Of a stretch of DNA of 12,464 bases, positions 6,024-12,464 are shown piece by piece. The notes beneath the pieces are model-generated. The model had not been told where the DNA came from and searched no databases. It saw nothing but the letters and a program-made list of their open reading frames with translations. The number at the start of each line of letters is the position of its first letter. The stretch's first letter is position 1. The DNA is from UBA11540 sp045531755 (GTDB lineage: Bacteria; Bacillota; Clostridia; Oscillospirales; Ruminococcaceae): positions 1 to 12,464 of the forward strand of contig JAZSEP010000020.1 in assembly GCA_045531755.1 (NCBI GenBank), in the 5' to 3' direction. Made by a program: the position numbers and the translations under genes.

Positions 6024-6731
6024 TTACAGTTTACTAAGCTCTTCGACGGTTTTTTCGACGTCGGCAAGGCGGTTTATTATTTTATCGACCATAACGGTTT
6101 TGGGAATTATCGCGTTTTTATTAGGGTCGAAGAGGATTGTATAGATTCCTGCGTTGTTTCCGCCCCTCATATCGTTTAAAACCGAGTCGCCGATGATGAC
6201 GACCTCGTCTTTTTTATAGTCGCCTATCGTTTCAAAGACCTTGTCGAAGAATTCCTTGTGGGGCTTGTCCACGCCAACCTCGTCGGAGATGAAAACGCCG
6301 TCGAAAATCTTATCAAGTCCCGAAAGAGCGAGCTTTTTGTGCTGTGCGACGGCTGTGCCGTTGGTGACGGCGTATTGCTTATAGCTTTGCCTGAGCTTCA
6401 AAAGCGTTTCCTTGCCGTCCTCGAAGAAGAAAAAGTATTCGCCGAGGTAGACCTGATAAAGAGAATTCAGCTTCTCGTAGTCGGTGTAGGCTATGCCCTC
6501 GGTCTTGAAAAATTCCTCGAACCTGCCGTTTAGCACCTGCGGTTTCGTCCACTTACCCTCGGCAAGCTCGTTCCACATTCTGTGGTTTATCGCAGAATAG
6601 CGCGCCACCATCTCGTCGGTGGTGTTTTCGCAGATTGAAAGCTCCTTGAAGCATTTTTTGATGGCGTAGCTCTCGGACTTCTTGAAGTCGAGAAGCGTCC
6701 CGTCGATATCCCAAAGAATTACCTTTATCAT
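6024..6731 (-). CDS. HAD-superfamily phosphatase, YjjG-type nucleotidase
   Basis: A cytoplasmic 235-residue HAD hydrolase of the Mg2+-dependent phosphoaspartate type. Motif I is WDIDGTLLDF (7-16, nucleophile D8 and acid/base D10), motif II is VTNGT (122-126, T123), motif III is K156 in GVDKPHKEFF, and motif IV is IGDSVLNDMRGG (180-191, D182 and D187). The helical cap between 16 and ~100, with INHRMW and LNGRFEEFF, and ISDEVGVDKP match the YjjG subfamily of pyrimidine 5'-nucleotidases, thought to clear non-canonical nucleotides such as 5-substituted dUMP. The exact substrate cannot be read from sequence. AAGGAGA lies 5 nt before ATG 6731. The gene follows the Na/Pi transporter by 50 nt across a hairpin, so it may rely on read-through; no clear separate promoter is seen. 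Confidence 0.9.
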   Translation of the reverse strand: MIKVILWDIDGTLLDFKKSESYAIKKCFKELSICENTTDEMVARYSAINHRMWNELAEGKWTKPQVLNGRFEEFFKTEGIAYTDYEKLNSLYQVYLGEYFFFFEDGKETLLKLRQSYKQYAVTNGTAVAQHKKLALSGLDKIFDGVFISDEVGVDKPHKEFFDKVFETIGDYKKDEVVIIGDSVLNDMRGGNNAGIYTILFDPNKNAIIPKTVMVDKIINRLADVEKTVEELSKL

Positions 6732-6745
6732 AAGCTTCTCCTTTT

Positions 6746-6776
6746 GAAAAATCCCCGAGGGTTGCTCGGGGATTTT
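6746..6776 (-). terminator. Terminator or attenuator between the Na/Pi symporter and HAD genes
   Basis: A 12-bp perfect stem AAAATCCCCGAG/CTCGGGGATTTT (6776-6765 with 6759-6748 on the minus strand) with a 5-nt loop. The T-run TTTTT is largely in the 3' arm, so termination may be incomplete. It begins 5 nt after the symporter stop, and the ribosome site of the HAD gene follows within a few bases. Confidence 0.8.
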
Positions 6777-6781
6777 GGTGT

Positions 6782-8536
6782 TTAGTTGAGTCTGTATTTT
6801 TCTTTATATGCTCTGTATTCGCGGCGGAAGTCTTCGTTTTCGGGGGCCTTGAGCTCGTGGAGATACTCGTGCGCCTCGAATTCGTTTTTATCAATCTCGA
6901 TGAGGGCAACCGCGATGTTGGAGCAGTGGTCGGAAACTCTCTCGTAGTTTGTGAGCAGGTCGGAGAGGATAATTCCTGCATCGACGGTACATTCGCCCGC
7001 TCTGAGTCTTTCGATATGGCGGGTCTTGATAATTCCCGTAATCTTATCGATTGTCTGCTCGAGGGGTTCGACCTTTTTCGCAAGCTCGAGGTTATTTTTA
7101 TCAAACGCCTCGACGGTCAAATCAAGGATTTCCTGAAGCGCGGAATTGAGCACCTCGAATTCCTTGAGCGCCGCAGGAGAGAAGACAAGGTTTTTATCCT
7201 TCATACCCTGTGCCGCGTAGGCGATATTTATCGAATGGTCGCCGATACGCTCGAAGTCGCCGATTGTATTGAGGAGTATCGAAATCTGCTTGCTGTCGGC
7301 GTCGGAGATATCCTTACCTGCAAGCTTTACCAGCGCCGTACCGAGCTTGTCCTCGTAGTTATCGAGCTCGTTTTCCTCCTCGAAGACGTTTTCAAACGCG
7401 GATTCGTCGAACTCGGCCATAAGTCCGATGGATTTCATAACGGCTGCGCTTGCCCTTTTTGCCATCTCGGCGGTTTTGTTTTTACACTCGCCGATAGCGA
7501 TAGAGGGTGTCGCGAAAAGACGCTGGTCGATGAAGGTGAATACCTCTTCCTTGTCGTTGTCGCGGATAACCTTGTTCGCAAGCTTGACGAGAAGCTTCGA
7601 GAAAGGAAGAAGAAGGAAGGTTGTGACCACGTTGAAGATACTGTGGACAACCGCGATTGCAAAGGGGCTGACAGAGTCCTTCAAGAATTCGAGCGGGAAT
7701 ATCATATTCACGCCGTAGACTACTACCATTGCAAAGAGCGAGCCGATGATATTGAAGCTCATATGTATTGCCGAAACGCGCTTTGCGTTTTTGTTAACGC
7801 CGATACTCGACAGAAGCGCGGTAACGCAGGTACCGATGTTCTGTCCCATAATTATCGGGATTGCCGTGCCGTAGGTTACAGCACCTGTGAGTGCAAGAGA
7901 TTGCAGAATACCGACCGAAGCGGCGGAGCTTTGAATGATACCCGTGAAAACCGCACCGACCAGAAGTCCTAAGATGGGGTTGGAGAACATTGTGAGTATC
8001 TGTCTGAACTCGGGGACGTCTTTGAGCGGGCTTACCGCATCGCCCATAAACTCCATACCGTACATCAAAACGGCAAAGCCGATGAAGATTGTTCCGAGGT
8101 CACGGCGTTTTTTCTGCTTGGACACCATCATCATTATAATACCGATGAAGGCGAGGATTGCCGAAAAGTTCTCGGGCTTTAAGAGGTTCATCCAGAGGTT
8201 GTCGCTCTCGATTCCCGCAAGGGACAAAATCCACGCGGTGAGGGTGGTTCCGATGTTTGAACCCATAATTACGCCGACGGTCTGTGAAAGCTGCATAACG
8301 CCGGAGTTTACAAGTCCGACGAGCATTACCGTTACAGCCGACGAGGATTGAATTGCAATTGTAATTCCTGCGCCCAAAAGAAGACTCTTCAAGGGGTTTG
8401 AAGTCATCTTTTTGAGCATCGATTCCATCTTGGAGCCTGCGACCTTTTCAAGTCCCGAGCTCATTACGTTCATTCCGTAGAGGAAGAAGGTCAGACCGCA
8501 CAAGAGTTTGATTACGCCAAATACTACCGCGTTCAT
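6782..8536 (-). CDS. Na+/phosphate symporter of the NptA type with C-terminal PhoU domain
   Basis: A 584-residue membrane protein probably importing phosphate with sodium. Two inverted Na/Pi-cotransporter repeats are visible. Repeat 1 has AIQSSSAVTVM (61-71) and MGSNIGTTLTA (91-101). Repeat 2 has IIQSSAASVGI (200-210) and MGQNIGTCVTA (230-240). QSS motifs are the substrate and sodium-binding hallmark of the family. After the last membrane segment (about 293-313) a cytoplasmic all-helical PhoU-like domain runs from about 350 to 560, with the paired metal-site helices FERIGDHSINIA (428-439) and YERVSDHCSNIA (531-542). The length is typical for this fusion family. AGGAGA lies before ATG 8536. 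The gene may drive the HAD phosphatase downstream; phosphate homeostasis would link them loosely. Phosphate is inferred from family, and no Pho box was recognised. Confidence 0.94.
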   Translation of the reverse strand: MNAVVFGVIKLLCGLTFFLYGMNVMSSGLEKVAGSKMESMLKKMTSNPLKSLLLGAGITIAIQSSSAVTVMLVGLVNSGVMQLSQTVGVIMGSNIGTTLTAWILSLAGIESDNLWMNLLKPENFSAILAFIGIIMMMVSKQKKRRDLGTIFIGFAVLMYGMEFMGDAVSPLKDVPEFRQILTMFSNPILGLLVGAVFTGIIQSSAASVGILQSLALTGAVTYGTAIPIIMGQNIGTCVTALLSSIGVNKNAKRVSAIHMSFNIIGSLFAMVVVYGVNMIFPLEFLKDSVSPFAIAVVHSIFNVVTTFLLLPFSKLLVKLANKVIRDNDKEEVFTFIDQRLFATPSIAIGECKNKTAEMAKRASAAVMKSIGLMAEFDESAFENVFEEENELDNYEDKLGTALVKLAGKDISDADSKQISILLNTIGDFERIGDHSINIAYAAQGMKDKNLVFSPAALKEFEVLNSALQEILDLTVEAFDKNNLELAKKVEPLEQTIDKITGIIKTRHIERLRAGECTVDAGIILSDLLTNYERVSDHCSNIAVALIEIDKNEFEAHEYLHELKAPENEDFRREYRAYKEKYRLN

Positions 8537-8608
8537 ACTTTTCTCCTTTTTATTTTTCCCGCCCGAAGCCCTTCGAGCCCATTCTTTTCCATTTTACTAT
8601 TCTATTTT

Positions 8609-8637
8609 AGTATAAAGGATTTTCCTTTTCTCTGCAA
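8609..8637 (-). promoter_or_regulatory. Possible Na/Pi symporter promoter
   Basis: TATACT (-10, 8614-8609) with TTGCAG 17 nt upstream (8637-8632) on the minus strand. The -35 matches consensus only in TTG. A leader of ~65 nt would carry a small CGAAG/CTTCG hairpin near 8563-8576. Confidence 0.4.
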
Positions 8638-8738
8638 GAGGTTTTTGGAAATTTCAATTTTTTACACAAAAACCGCTTTAGCGCAAAAAAACATATCTCG
8701 CATATTGCCATAGAGGGTCGAAAAATTTCTCGGAAAAG

Positions 8739-8789
8739 GAAAATATTTTCGGTTTTTTCGTTGCATTTTGCGGTGCAATTTGGTATCAT
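8739..8789 (+). promoter_or_regulatory. Probable ldh-mae promoter with overlapping inverted repeats
   Basis: TATCAT (8784-8789), preceded by TGG, forms an extended -10. TTGCAT lies 17 nt upstream (8761-8766) as a weak -35. An inverted repeat TTGCA-8 nt-TGCAA (8761-8778) covers the -35 and spacer, and a perfect 12-bp palindrome GAAAATATTTTC sits at 8739-8750. Either could be an operator. Apart from the divergent symporter promoter and a short CGCT/AGCG hairpin near 8674, I see nothing else in the 283-bp spacer. Confidence 0.5.
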
Positions 8790-8819
8790 AGAACTAATGA
8801 TTTTTTGGAGGATTTTGTT

Positions 8820-9947
8820 ATGACACCCTACATTACCTACAGCTATGAAAATTTGAAAAAATTCTGCTGTGACGCGTTTGAGCGTTTCGGTTTCACAGAG
8901 GACGAGTGCAAAATTATCACCGACGTGCTTCTGCTTTCCGACCTCTACGGCATCGAGTCACATGGTATGCAAAGACTTGTCAGATACCACAAGGGTATCG
9001 AAAAGGGTCTTATAAATCCCAAGGCAAAGCCCGAGGTTGTGTTTGAAACTCCCGTTTCCGCTGTTATCGAGGGCAACGACGGTATGGGTCAGCTCATCAG
9101 CCACGAGGCTATGAAGCTTGCTATCAAAAAGGCAAAGGAAAGCGGTGTCGGCATCGTTACCGTCAGAAACTCCAACCACTTCGGTATCGCAGGCTACTAT
9201 GCAAAGATGGCTTGTGACGAGGGTCTTCTCGGTATGGCTATGACAAACTCCGAGGCTATTATGGTTCCCACCTTTGGCAGAAAGGCTATGCTCGGCTCTA
9301 ACCCGATTGCTATCTCTATGCCTGCAGAACCATACCCCTTCTTCTTCGACGCTTCCACAACCGTTGTTACACGCGGAAAGCTCGAAATCTACAACAAGCT
9401 TGAAAAGCCCCTTCCTCAAGGCTGGGCTATTGATTCCACAGGTGCTGAAAGCTCCGACGCGGGACGCGTTCTCAAGGACATCGTTTCCAAGGAGGGCGGC
9501 GGAATCCTTCCCCTCGGCGGAAGCACCGAGCAGAACGGAAGCCACAAGGGCTACGGCTACGGTATGTTCTGCGAAATCTTCTGCTCCATCATCTCGATGG
9601 GTCTTACCTCCAACCACACACATATCGGCGGCAAGGGCGGTACCTGCCACGGCTTTATCGCTATCGACCCCAAAATCTTCGGCGACGCAGAGGCTATCAA
9701 GGAGCACCTCTCCACACTCCTTCGCGAGCTCAGAGAATCTCCCAAGGCTATCGGTGCTGACAGAATCTACACCCACGGCGAGAAGGAAATCTTCGCTATG
9801 GCTGACCGTCTTGAGAACGGCATAGCGGTAAATATCAACACAGTCGCTGAGATGGCTGACCTTTGCAACTATCTCGGTATGGACGTTGAAACCTATCTCG
9901 GCAAGGAAGCTACCGAGCTGACAAACAAAGAAAGTTCCTACAACTAA
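8820..9947 (+). CDS. Ldh_2-family malate/L-lactate dehydrogenase
   Basis: A 375-residue NAD(P)H-dependent 2-oxoacid/2-hydroxyacid oxidoreductase of the Ldh_2 fold, unrelated to classical Rossmann LDH/MDH. Family hallmarks are SDLYGIESHGMQRL (40-53) with the catalytic H48, RNSNHFGIAGYYA (116-128) in the cofactor/substrate pocket, MLGSNPIAISMPA (157-169), the GSHKGYGYGM segment (240-249) and SNHTHIGGKGG (264-274). The start at ATG 8820 is chosen because GGAGG (8807-8811) lies 8 nt upstream; an in-frame TTG at 8805 overlaps that ribosome site. The family includes malate, lactate, ureidoglycolate and sulfolactate dehydrogenases, and sequence alone does not settle the substrate. The malic enzyme 12 nt downstream makes malate the best guess (inference). 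Codon use looks like that of a highly expressed gene. Confidence 0.93.
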   Translation: MTPYITYSYENLKKFCCDAFERFGFTEDECKIITDVLLLSDLYGIESHGMQRLVRYHKGIEKGLINPKAKPEVVFETPVSAVIEGNDGMGQLISHEAMKLAIKKAKESGVGIVTVRNSNHFGIAGYYAKMACDEGLLGMAMTNSEAIMVPTFGRKAMLGSNPIAISMPAEPYPFFFDASTTVVTRGKLEIYNKLEKPLPQGWAIDSTGAESSDAGRVLKDIVSKEGGGILPLGGSTEQNGSHKGYGYGMFCEIFCSIISMGLTSNHTHIGGKGGTCHGFIAIDPKIFGDAEAIKEHLSTLLRELRESPKAIGADRIYTHGEKEIFAMADRLENGIAVNINTVAEMADLCNYLGMDVETYLGKEATELTNKESSYN

Positions 9948-9959
9948 GGAGTGTTGAAT

Positions 9960-11135
9960 ATGGATATCAAACAAATCGCACTTGACAAGCACTACGAATG
10001 GAAGGGCAAGATTGAGGTCGTTTCCAGAGTTCCCGTTACAAACAGTATGGAGCTCTCCACCGCGTACACCCCCGGTGTTGCACAGCCCTGTCTTGAAATC
10101 CAAAAGGACGTTGACCTTTCCTATGACCTCACCCGTCGTTCCAACCTCGTTGCAGTAGTTACCGACGGTACTGCTGTTCTCGGTCTCGGCGACATCGGAC
10201 CTGAGGCCGGTATGCCCGGTATGGAAGGCAAATGCGCTCTCTTTAAGGCGTTTGCTGACGTTGACGCGTTCCCGCTCTGCATCAAGTCCAAGGACGTTGA
10301 CGAAATCGTCCGCACCGTATATCTTCTCTCCGGCTCCTTCGGCGGTATCAACCTCGAGGACATTGCCGCTCCGAGATGCTTTGAAATCGAAAGAAAGCTC
10401 AAGGAAATCTGTGACATCCCCGTTTTCCACGACGACCAGCACGGTACTGCTATCGTTGTTGCGGCGGCTGTTCTCAACGCCTTGAAGGTTGTTAAGAAGG
10501 ACATCAAAAACGTCCGCGCGGTTATCAACGGCGCAGGCTCTGCAGGTATCGCTATCGGCGAGCATCTTCTCCGTCTTGGCATCGGCGACCTCGTTTTGTG
10601 CGACCGCTTCGGCGTTATCCACAAGGGCGCTGAGGGTATGAATCCAGCGCAGGCGGCTATGGCTCAGAAGACAAACAAAACTAACATCACGGGCGTGCTT
10701 GCAGACGCTATGAAGGGCGCGGACATCTTTATCGGTGTTTCTGCTCCGAACTGCGTAACTCCCGAGATGGTTTCCACAATGGCAGAGGGCGCTTGCGTAT
10801 TCCCGATGGCAAACCCCGTTCCCGAAATCACTCCCGACCTCGCAAAAGAGGGCGGTGCGGCGGTTGTCGGCACAGGAAGAAGCGACTTCCCCAACCAGAT
10901 AAACAACGTTCTCGCTTTCCCCGGAATTTTCCGCGGTGCGCTTGACGTTCGCGCCTCCGACATCAACGAGGAGATGAAGATGGCAGCTTCCTACGCTATC
11001 GCTTCCCTCGTTTCCGACGAGGAACTAAACGCCGAGTATATTCTTCCCAAGGCGTTTGACGAGCGCGTTGGAAAGACCGTTGCTGCGGCAGTTGCTAAGG
11101 CTGCTATCGACAGCGGCGTTGCAAGAAAAGCGTAA
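9960..11135 (+). CDS. Malic enzyme (oxaloacetate-decarboxylating, short bacterial form)
   Basis: Oxidatively decarboxylates malate to pyruvate + CO2 with NAD(P)+. The 391 residues match the short clostridial/Bacillus form without the C-terminal phosphotransacetylase-like extension of MaeB. Motifs are AYTPGVA (35-41, Y36), VTDGTAVLGLGDIGP (67-81), KCALFKAFADVDAFPLCI (91-108, K91), NLEDIAAPRC (131-140, metal ligands E133 and D134), VFHDDQHGTA (155-164), NGAGSAGIA (190-198, nucleotide loop), ANPVPEI (284-290) and GTGRSDFPNQINNVLAFPG (304-322). The second Rossmann strand ends in CDRFG with D215; an acidic residue there often favours NAD, but I would not assign the cofactor from this alone. The start at ATG 9960 is 8 nt after AAGGAG; an in-frame GTG at 9951 overlaps that site. 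It lies 12 nt after the dehydrogenase, almost certainly one operon. Confidence 0.95.
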   Translation: MDIKQIALDKHYEWKGKIEVVSRVPVTNSMELSTAYTPGVAQPCLEIQKDVDLSYDLTRRSNLVAVVTDGTAVLGLGDIGPEAGMPGMEGKCALFKAFADVDAFPLCIKSKDVDEIVRTVYLLSGSFGGINLEDIAAPRCFEIERKLKEICDIPVFHDDQHGTAIVVAAAVLNALKVVKKDIKNVRAVINGAGSAGIAIGEHLLRLGIGDLVLCDRFGVIHKGAEGMNPAQAAMAQKTNKTNITGVLADAMKGADIFIGVSAPNCVTPEMVSTMAEGACVFPMANPVPEITPDLAKEGGAAVVGTGRSDFPNQINNVLAFPGIFRGALDVRASDINEEMKMAASYAIASLVSDEELNAEYILPKAFDERVGKTVAAAVAKAAIDSGVARKA

Positions 11136-11145
11136 AGAAAGGAAA

Positions 11146-11176
11146 AAGGTGGTGGCTGTGCCACCACCTTACTTTA
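11146..11176 (+). terminator. Hairpin after malic enzyme: weak terminator or processing/attenuator stem
   Basis: A perfect 11-bp stem AAGGTGGTGGC/GCCACCACCTT (11146-11156 with 11160-11170) and a 3-nt loop, followed by ACTTTATAG rather than a solid T-run. It starts 10 nt after the malic-enzyme stop and ends 11 nt before the likely start of the SGNH gene, where it replaces a normal ribosome site. Confidence 0.6.
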
Positions 11177-11181
11177 TAGTT

Positions 11182-11988
11182 ATGAGCAGAATGGATGCCT
11201 CTCCTTTTATGGAGATTGAGGGCGAAAAGCCTCTGGAAAACCTTGTGACCGACGGCGGCTTCTGCGGAATTTTCCGCACCGTCGCTTGCATCGGCGACAG
11301 TCTTGCTTCGGGCGAGTTTGAGTCTACAAACCCCGACGGTAGTACGGGCTATCACGATTTCTACGACTACTCCTGGGGTCAGTATATGGCCCGTATGGCA
11401 GGGTTTAAGTGTATTAATATGTCCCGCGGCGGCATGACCGCCAAGGAGTATATCGAAAGCTTTGCCGAGCAAAAGGGCTACTACTCCCCCGACCTTAAGG
11501 CGCAGGCGTACATCATAGCGCTCGGCGTCAACGACCTTCTGTACTCCAAGCCGTTTATTGAAATCGGTTCTACAGACGACATCTGCAAAGAGGACTACAC
11601 CAAAAACGCGAAGACCTTTATGGGCTACTACGGACAGATAATCCAGCGCTACAAGGAAATTGAGCCCGATGCGAAGTTCTTCCTTGTGACAATGCCGTAT
11701 TATTCTAACGCCTGGGGAGATATTGCCGAAAAAACCGAGCTTCATCACCGTGTGATTTGGGAGCTTGCAGAGTTTTTCGATAACTGCTACGTCATCGACC
11801 TCTATGAACACGGCCCTGTATACAGCCCCGAAATGAGAAAAACCTTCGGTCTCGGCGGACACCTCGCCCCGACGGGTTATATGCTCTTTGCAAAGATTTT
11901 CCTGTCTTATATCGACTACATTATCCGCCACAACTTCAAGGACTTCAAGCAGGTCGGACTGATTGGCACAGGACTTAAAAAGCTGTAA
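11182..11988 (+). CDS. SGNH/GDSL-family hydrolase (predicted esterase-like)
   Basis: A 268-residue protein with SGNH blocks: ACIGDSLASGE (35-45, nucleophile S40), MSRGGMTA (80-87, block II glycine), ALGVND (113-118, N117), and GGHLAPTGY (225-233, H227). The residue that is usually Asp two or three positions before the catalytic His is Gly here (GLGGH), so the enzyme may use a Ser-His dyad. No signal peptide or membrane segment is seen, so it is probably cytoplasmic. It likely removes acyl or acetyl groups from an unknown sugar or lipid substrate. The start is uncertain. ATG 11182 fits the usual N-terminus (MDxxxFxEIxGE-like) but has no ribosome site. In-frame GTG codons at 11149, 11152 and 11158 lie after AAAGGA (11138-11143) but within the hairpin. 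It probably depends on read-through from the ldh-mae operon. Confidence 0.85.
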   Translation: MSRMDASPFMEIEGEKPLENLVTDGGFCGIFRTVACIGDSLASGEFESTNPDGSTGYHDFYDYSWGQYMARMAGFKCINMSRGGMTAKEYIESFAEQKGYYSPDLKAQAYIIALGVNDLLYSKPFIEIGSTDDICKEDYTKNAKTFMGYYGQIIQRYKEIEPDAKFFLVTMPYYSNAWGDIAEKTELHHRVIWELAEFFDNCYVIDLYEHGPVYSPEMRKTFGLGGHLAPTGYMLFAKIFLSYIDYIIRHNFKDFKQVGLIGTGLKKL

Positions 11989-12007
11989 AAAGTCTTTACT
12001 TTACAAC

Positions 12008-12041
12008 AAAAATCCTCACGATATTTCGTGAGGATTTTTTT
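12008..12041. terminator. Bidirectional rho-independent terminator
   Basis: A 14-bp perfect stem (12008-12021 with 12026-12039), loop TATT, A-run on the left arm and T-run on the right. It lies 19 nt after the SGNH stop on the plus strand and 4 nt after the stop of the convergent membrane-protein gene, so it can serve both. Confidence 0.92.
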
Positions 12042-12045
12042 ATAT

Positions 12046-12438
12046 CTACGTTGTTGTTTGGTCGGATTTCTTTTTTCTTATAGCTTTTGTTATAAGTTTG
12101 TATAGTGCGATTAGACCACTAATCAGCAAACACAGAGCGTGAACACAAAAGGTAATCAAAAAAACCAACGGGAAAAAGCTGTCGGTTAGTAGTCTGATTG
12201 AAATATAGTACGCCGCAACATCAATCAGCGGTGGCAAAACGGCGGCAGAAAGGACGTATTCCGCAGTAGAAAGCTTGAAACGCTTTTTGAAAAATGGCTC
12301 CGCAACATAAACCACACCAAAAAGAAGTGCACAAAGATAAGCAAACATAGTAACATGAGTGTTTGCACCAACAAAAAGGGCTACCATCGTAAGAGCGTAT
12401 CTTATAACTGCAATACAAAGGCATTTAAAAAGTTTCAT
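12046..12438 (-). CDS. Small membrane protein of unknown function
   Basis: I do not recognise this 130-residue product. It is very hydrophobic, with about four predicted membrane segments (roughly residues 7-25, 29-47, 60-81 and 86-117) and a short basic tail with KAIRKKKSD near the C-terminus, which by the positive-inside rule suggests both ends face the cytoplasm. A basic loop FKKRFK (49-54) lies between segments two and three. Cysteines occur at 6, 8, 36, 97 and 102, with no evident metal motif. A good ribosome site (AAAAGGAGG, 7 nt from ATG 12438) and a shared terminator 4 nt after the stop support a real gene. The base composition looks more AT-rich than the neighbouring metabolic genes, which might indicate a recently acquired or fast-evolving gene. 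Its upstream region is cut by the window end, so operon context is unknown. Confidence 0.75.
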   Translation of the reverse strand: MKLFKCLCIAVIRYALTMVALFVGANTHVTMFAYLCALLFGVVYVAEPFFKKRFKLSTAEYVLSAAVLPPLIDVAAYYISIRLLTDSFFPLVFLITFCVHALCLLISGLIALYKLITKAIRKKKSDQTTT

Positions 12439-12464
12439 CCCCTCGCCTCCTTTTCTTTATATTA

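Noticed and set aside
8607..8789. Minus-strand 60-codon open frame in the symporter/ldh spacer
   Set aside because: No ribosome site, it overlaps both divergent promoters, and it has no similarity that I recognise.
8805..8820. Upstream TTG start (8805) for the dehydrogenase
   Set aside because: It overlaps the GGAGG ribosome site, which is ideally spaced for ATG 8820.
8958..10622. Minus-strand 554-codon open frame opposite ldh and malic enzyme
   Set aside because: It spans two well-supported plus-strand genes and their junction. The open frame follows from their codon bias, and the product has no recognisable motif.

Overview
The window reads as chromosomal DNA from a Clostridia-class Firmicute, most likely an anaerobic gut lineage near the Oscillospiraceae/Ruminococcaceae. 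This is inferred from the Gram-positive-type GlmU module, pyruvate phosphate dikinase, the YpsA-like SLOG protein, the Na/Pi-PhoU fusion transporter, a lysine riboswitch and strong AGGAGG-type ribosome sites. I see no tRNA, rRNA, insertion sequence, prophage, CRISPR array, toxin-antitoxin or defence genes. It looks like a core-metabolism region, not a mobile island.

Layout, left to right. The left edge carries the N-terminal half of ppdK (minus strand, start 1293). A 289-bp divergent spacer with promoters and palindromes separates it from a plus-strand pair: a stand-alone GlmU acetyltransferase half (1583-2275) and a SLOG/DUF1273 protein (2279-2746), closed by a terminator. Then come four minus-strand genes. 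trpB (2799-4019) has its own promoter and a possible small Trp-containing leader peptide. An NhaC-superfamily transporter (4203-5756) sits behind a complete lysine riboswitch with a readable terminator/antiterminator. A YjjG-type HAD phosphatase (6024-6731) and a Na/Pi symporter with a PhoU domain (6782-8536) follow. From a second divergent spacer, an Ldh_2-type malate/lactate dehydrogenase (8820-9947) and a malic enzyme (9960-11135) run on the plus strand, followed after a hairpin by an SGNH-hydrolase gene (about 11182-11988). A small membrane protein of unknown role (12046-12438, minus) ends the window behind a bidirectional terminator.

How the genes fit together. The dehydrogenase and malic enzyme are adjacent and probably co-transcribed, and ppdK lies 7.5 kb away. 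Together they would interconvert oxaloacetate, malate, pyruvate and PEP, as in the malate shunt of anaerobic clostridia. These three genes appear to share the codon preferences of highly expressed genes. The riboswitch argues that the NhaC-family gene is a lysine transporter (LysW type) rather than a sodium/proton antiporter. trpB stands alone without other trp genes, which suggests indole salvage or a scattered trp pathway.

The best observations are the lysine riboswitch with its kissing loops and mutually exclusive antiterminator, the promoter-proximal half-GlmU, and the leader ORF before trpB. I did not find evidence for a wholly new multi-gene system.
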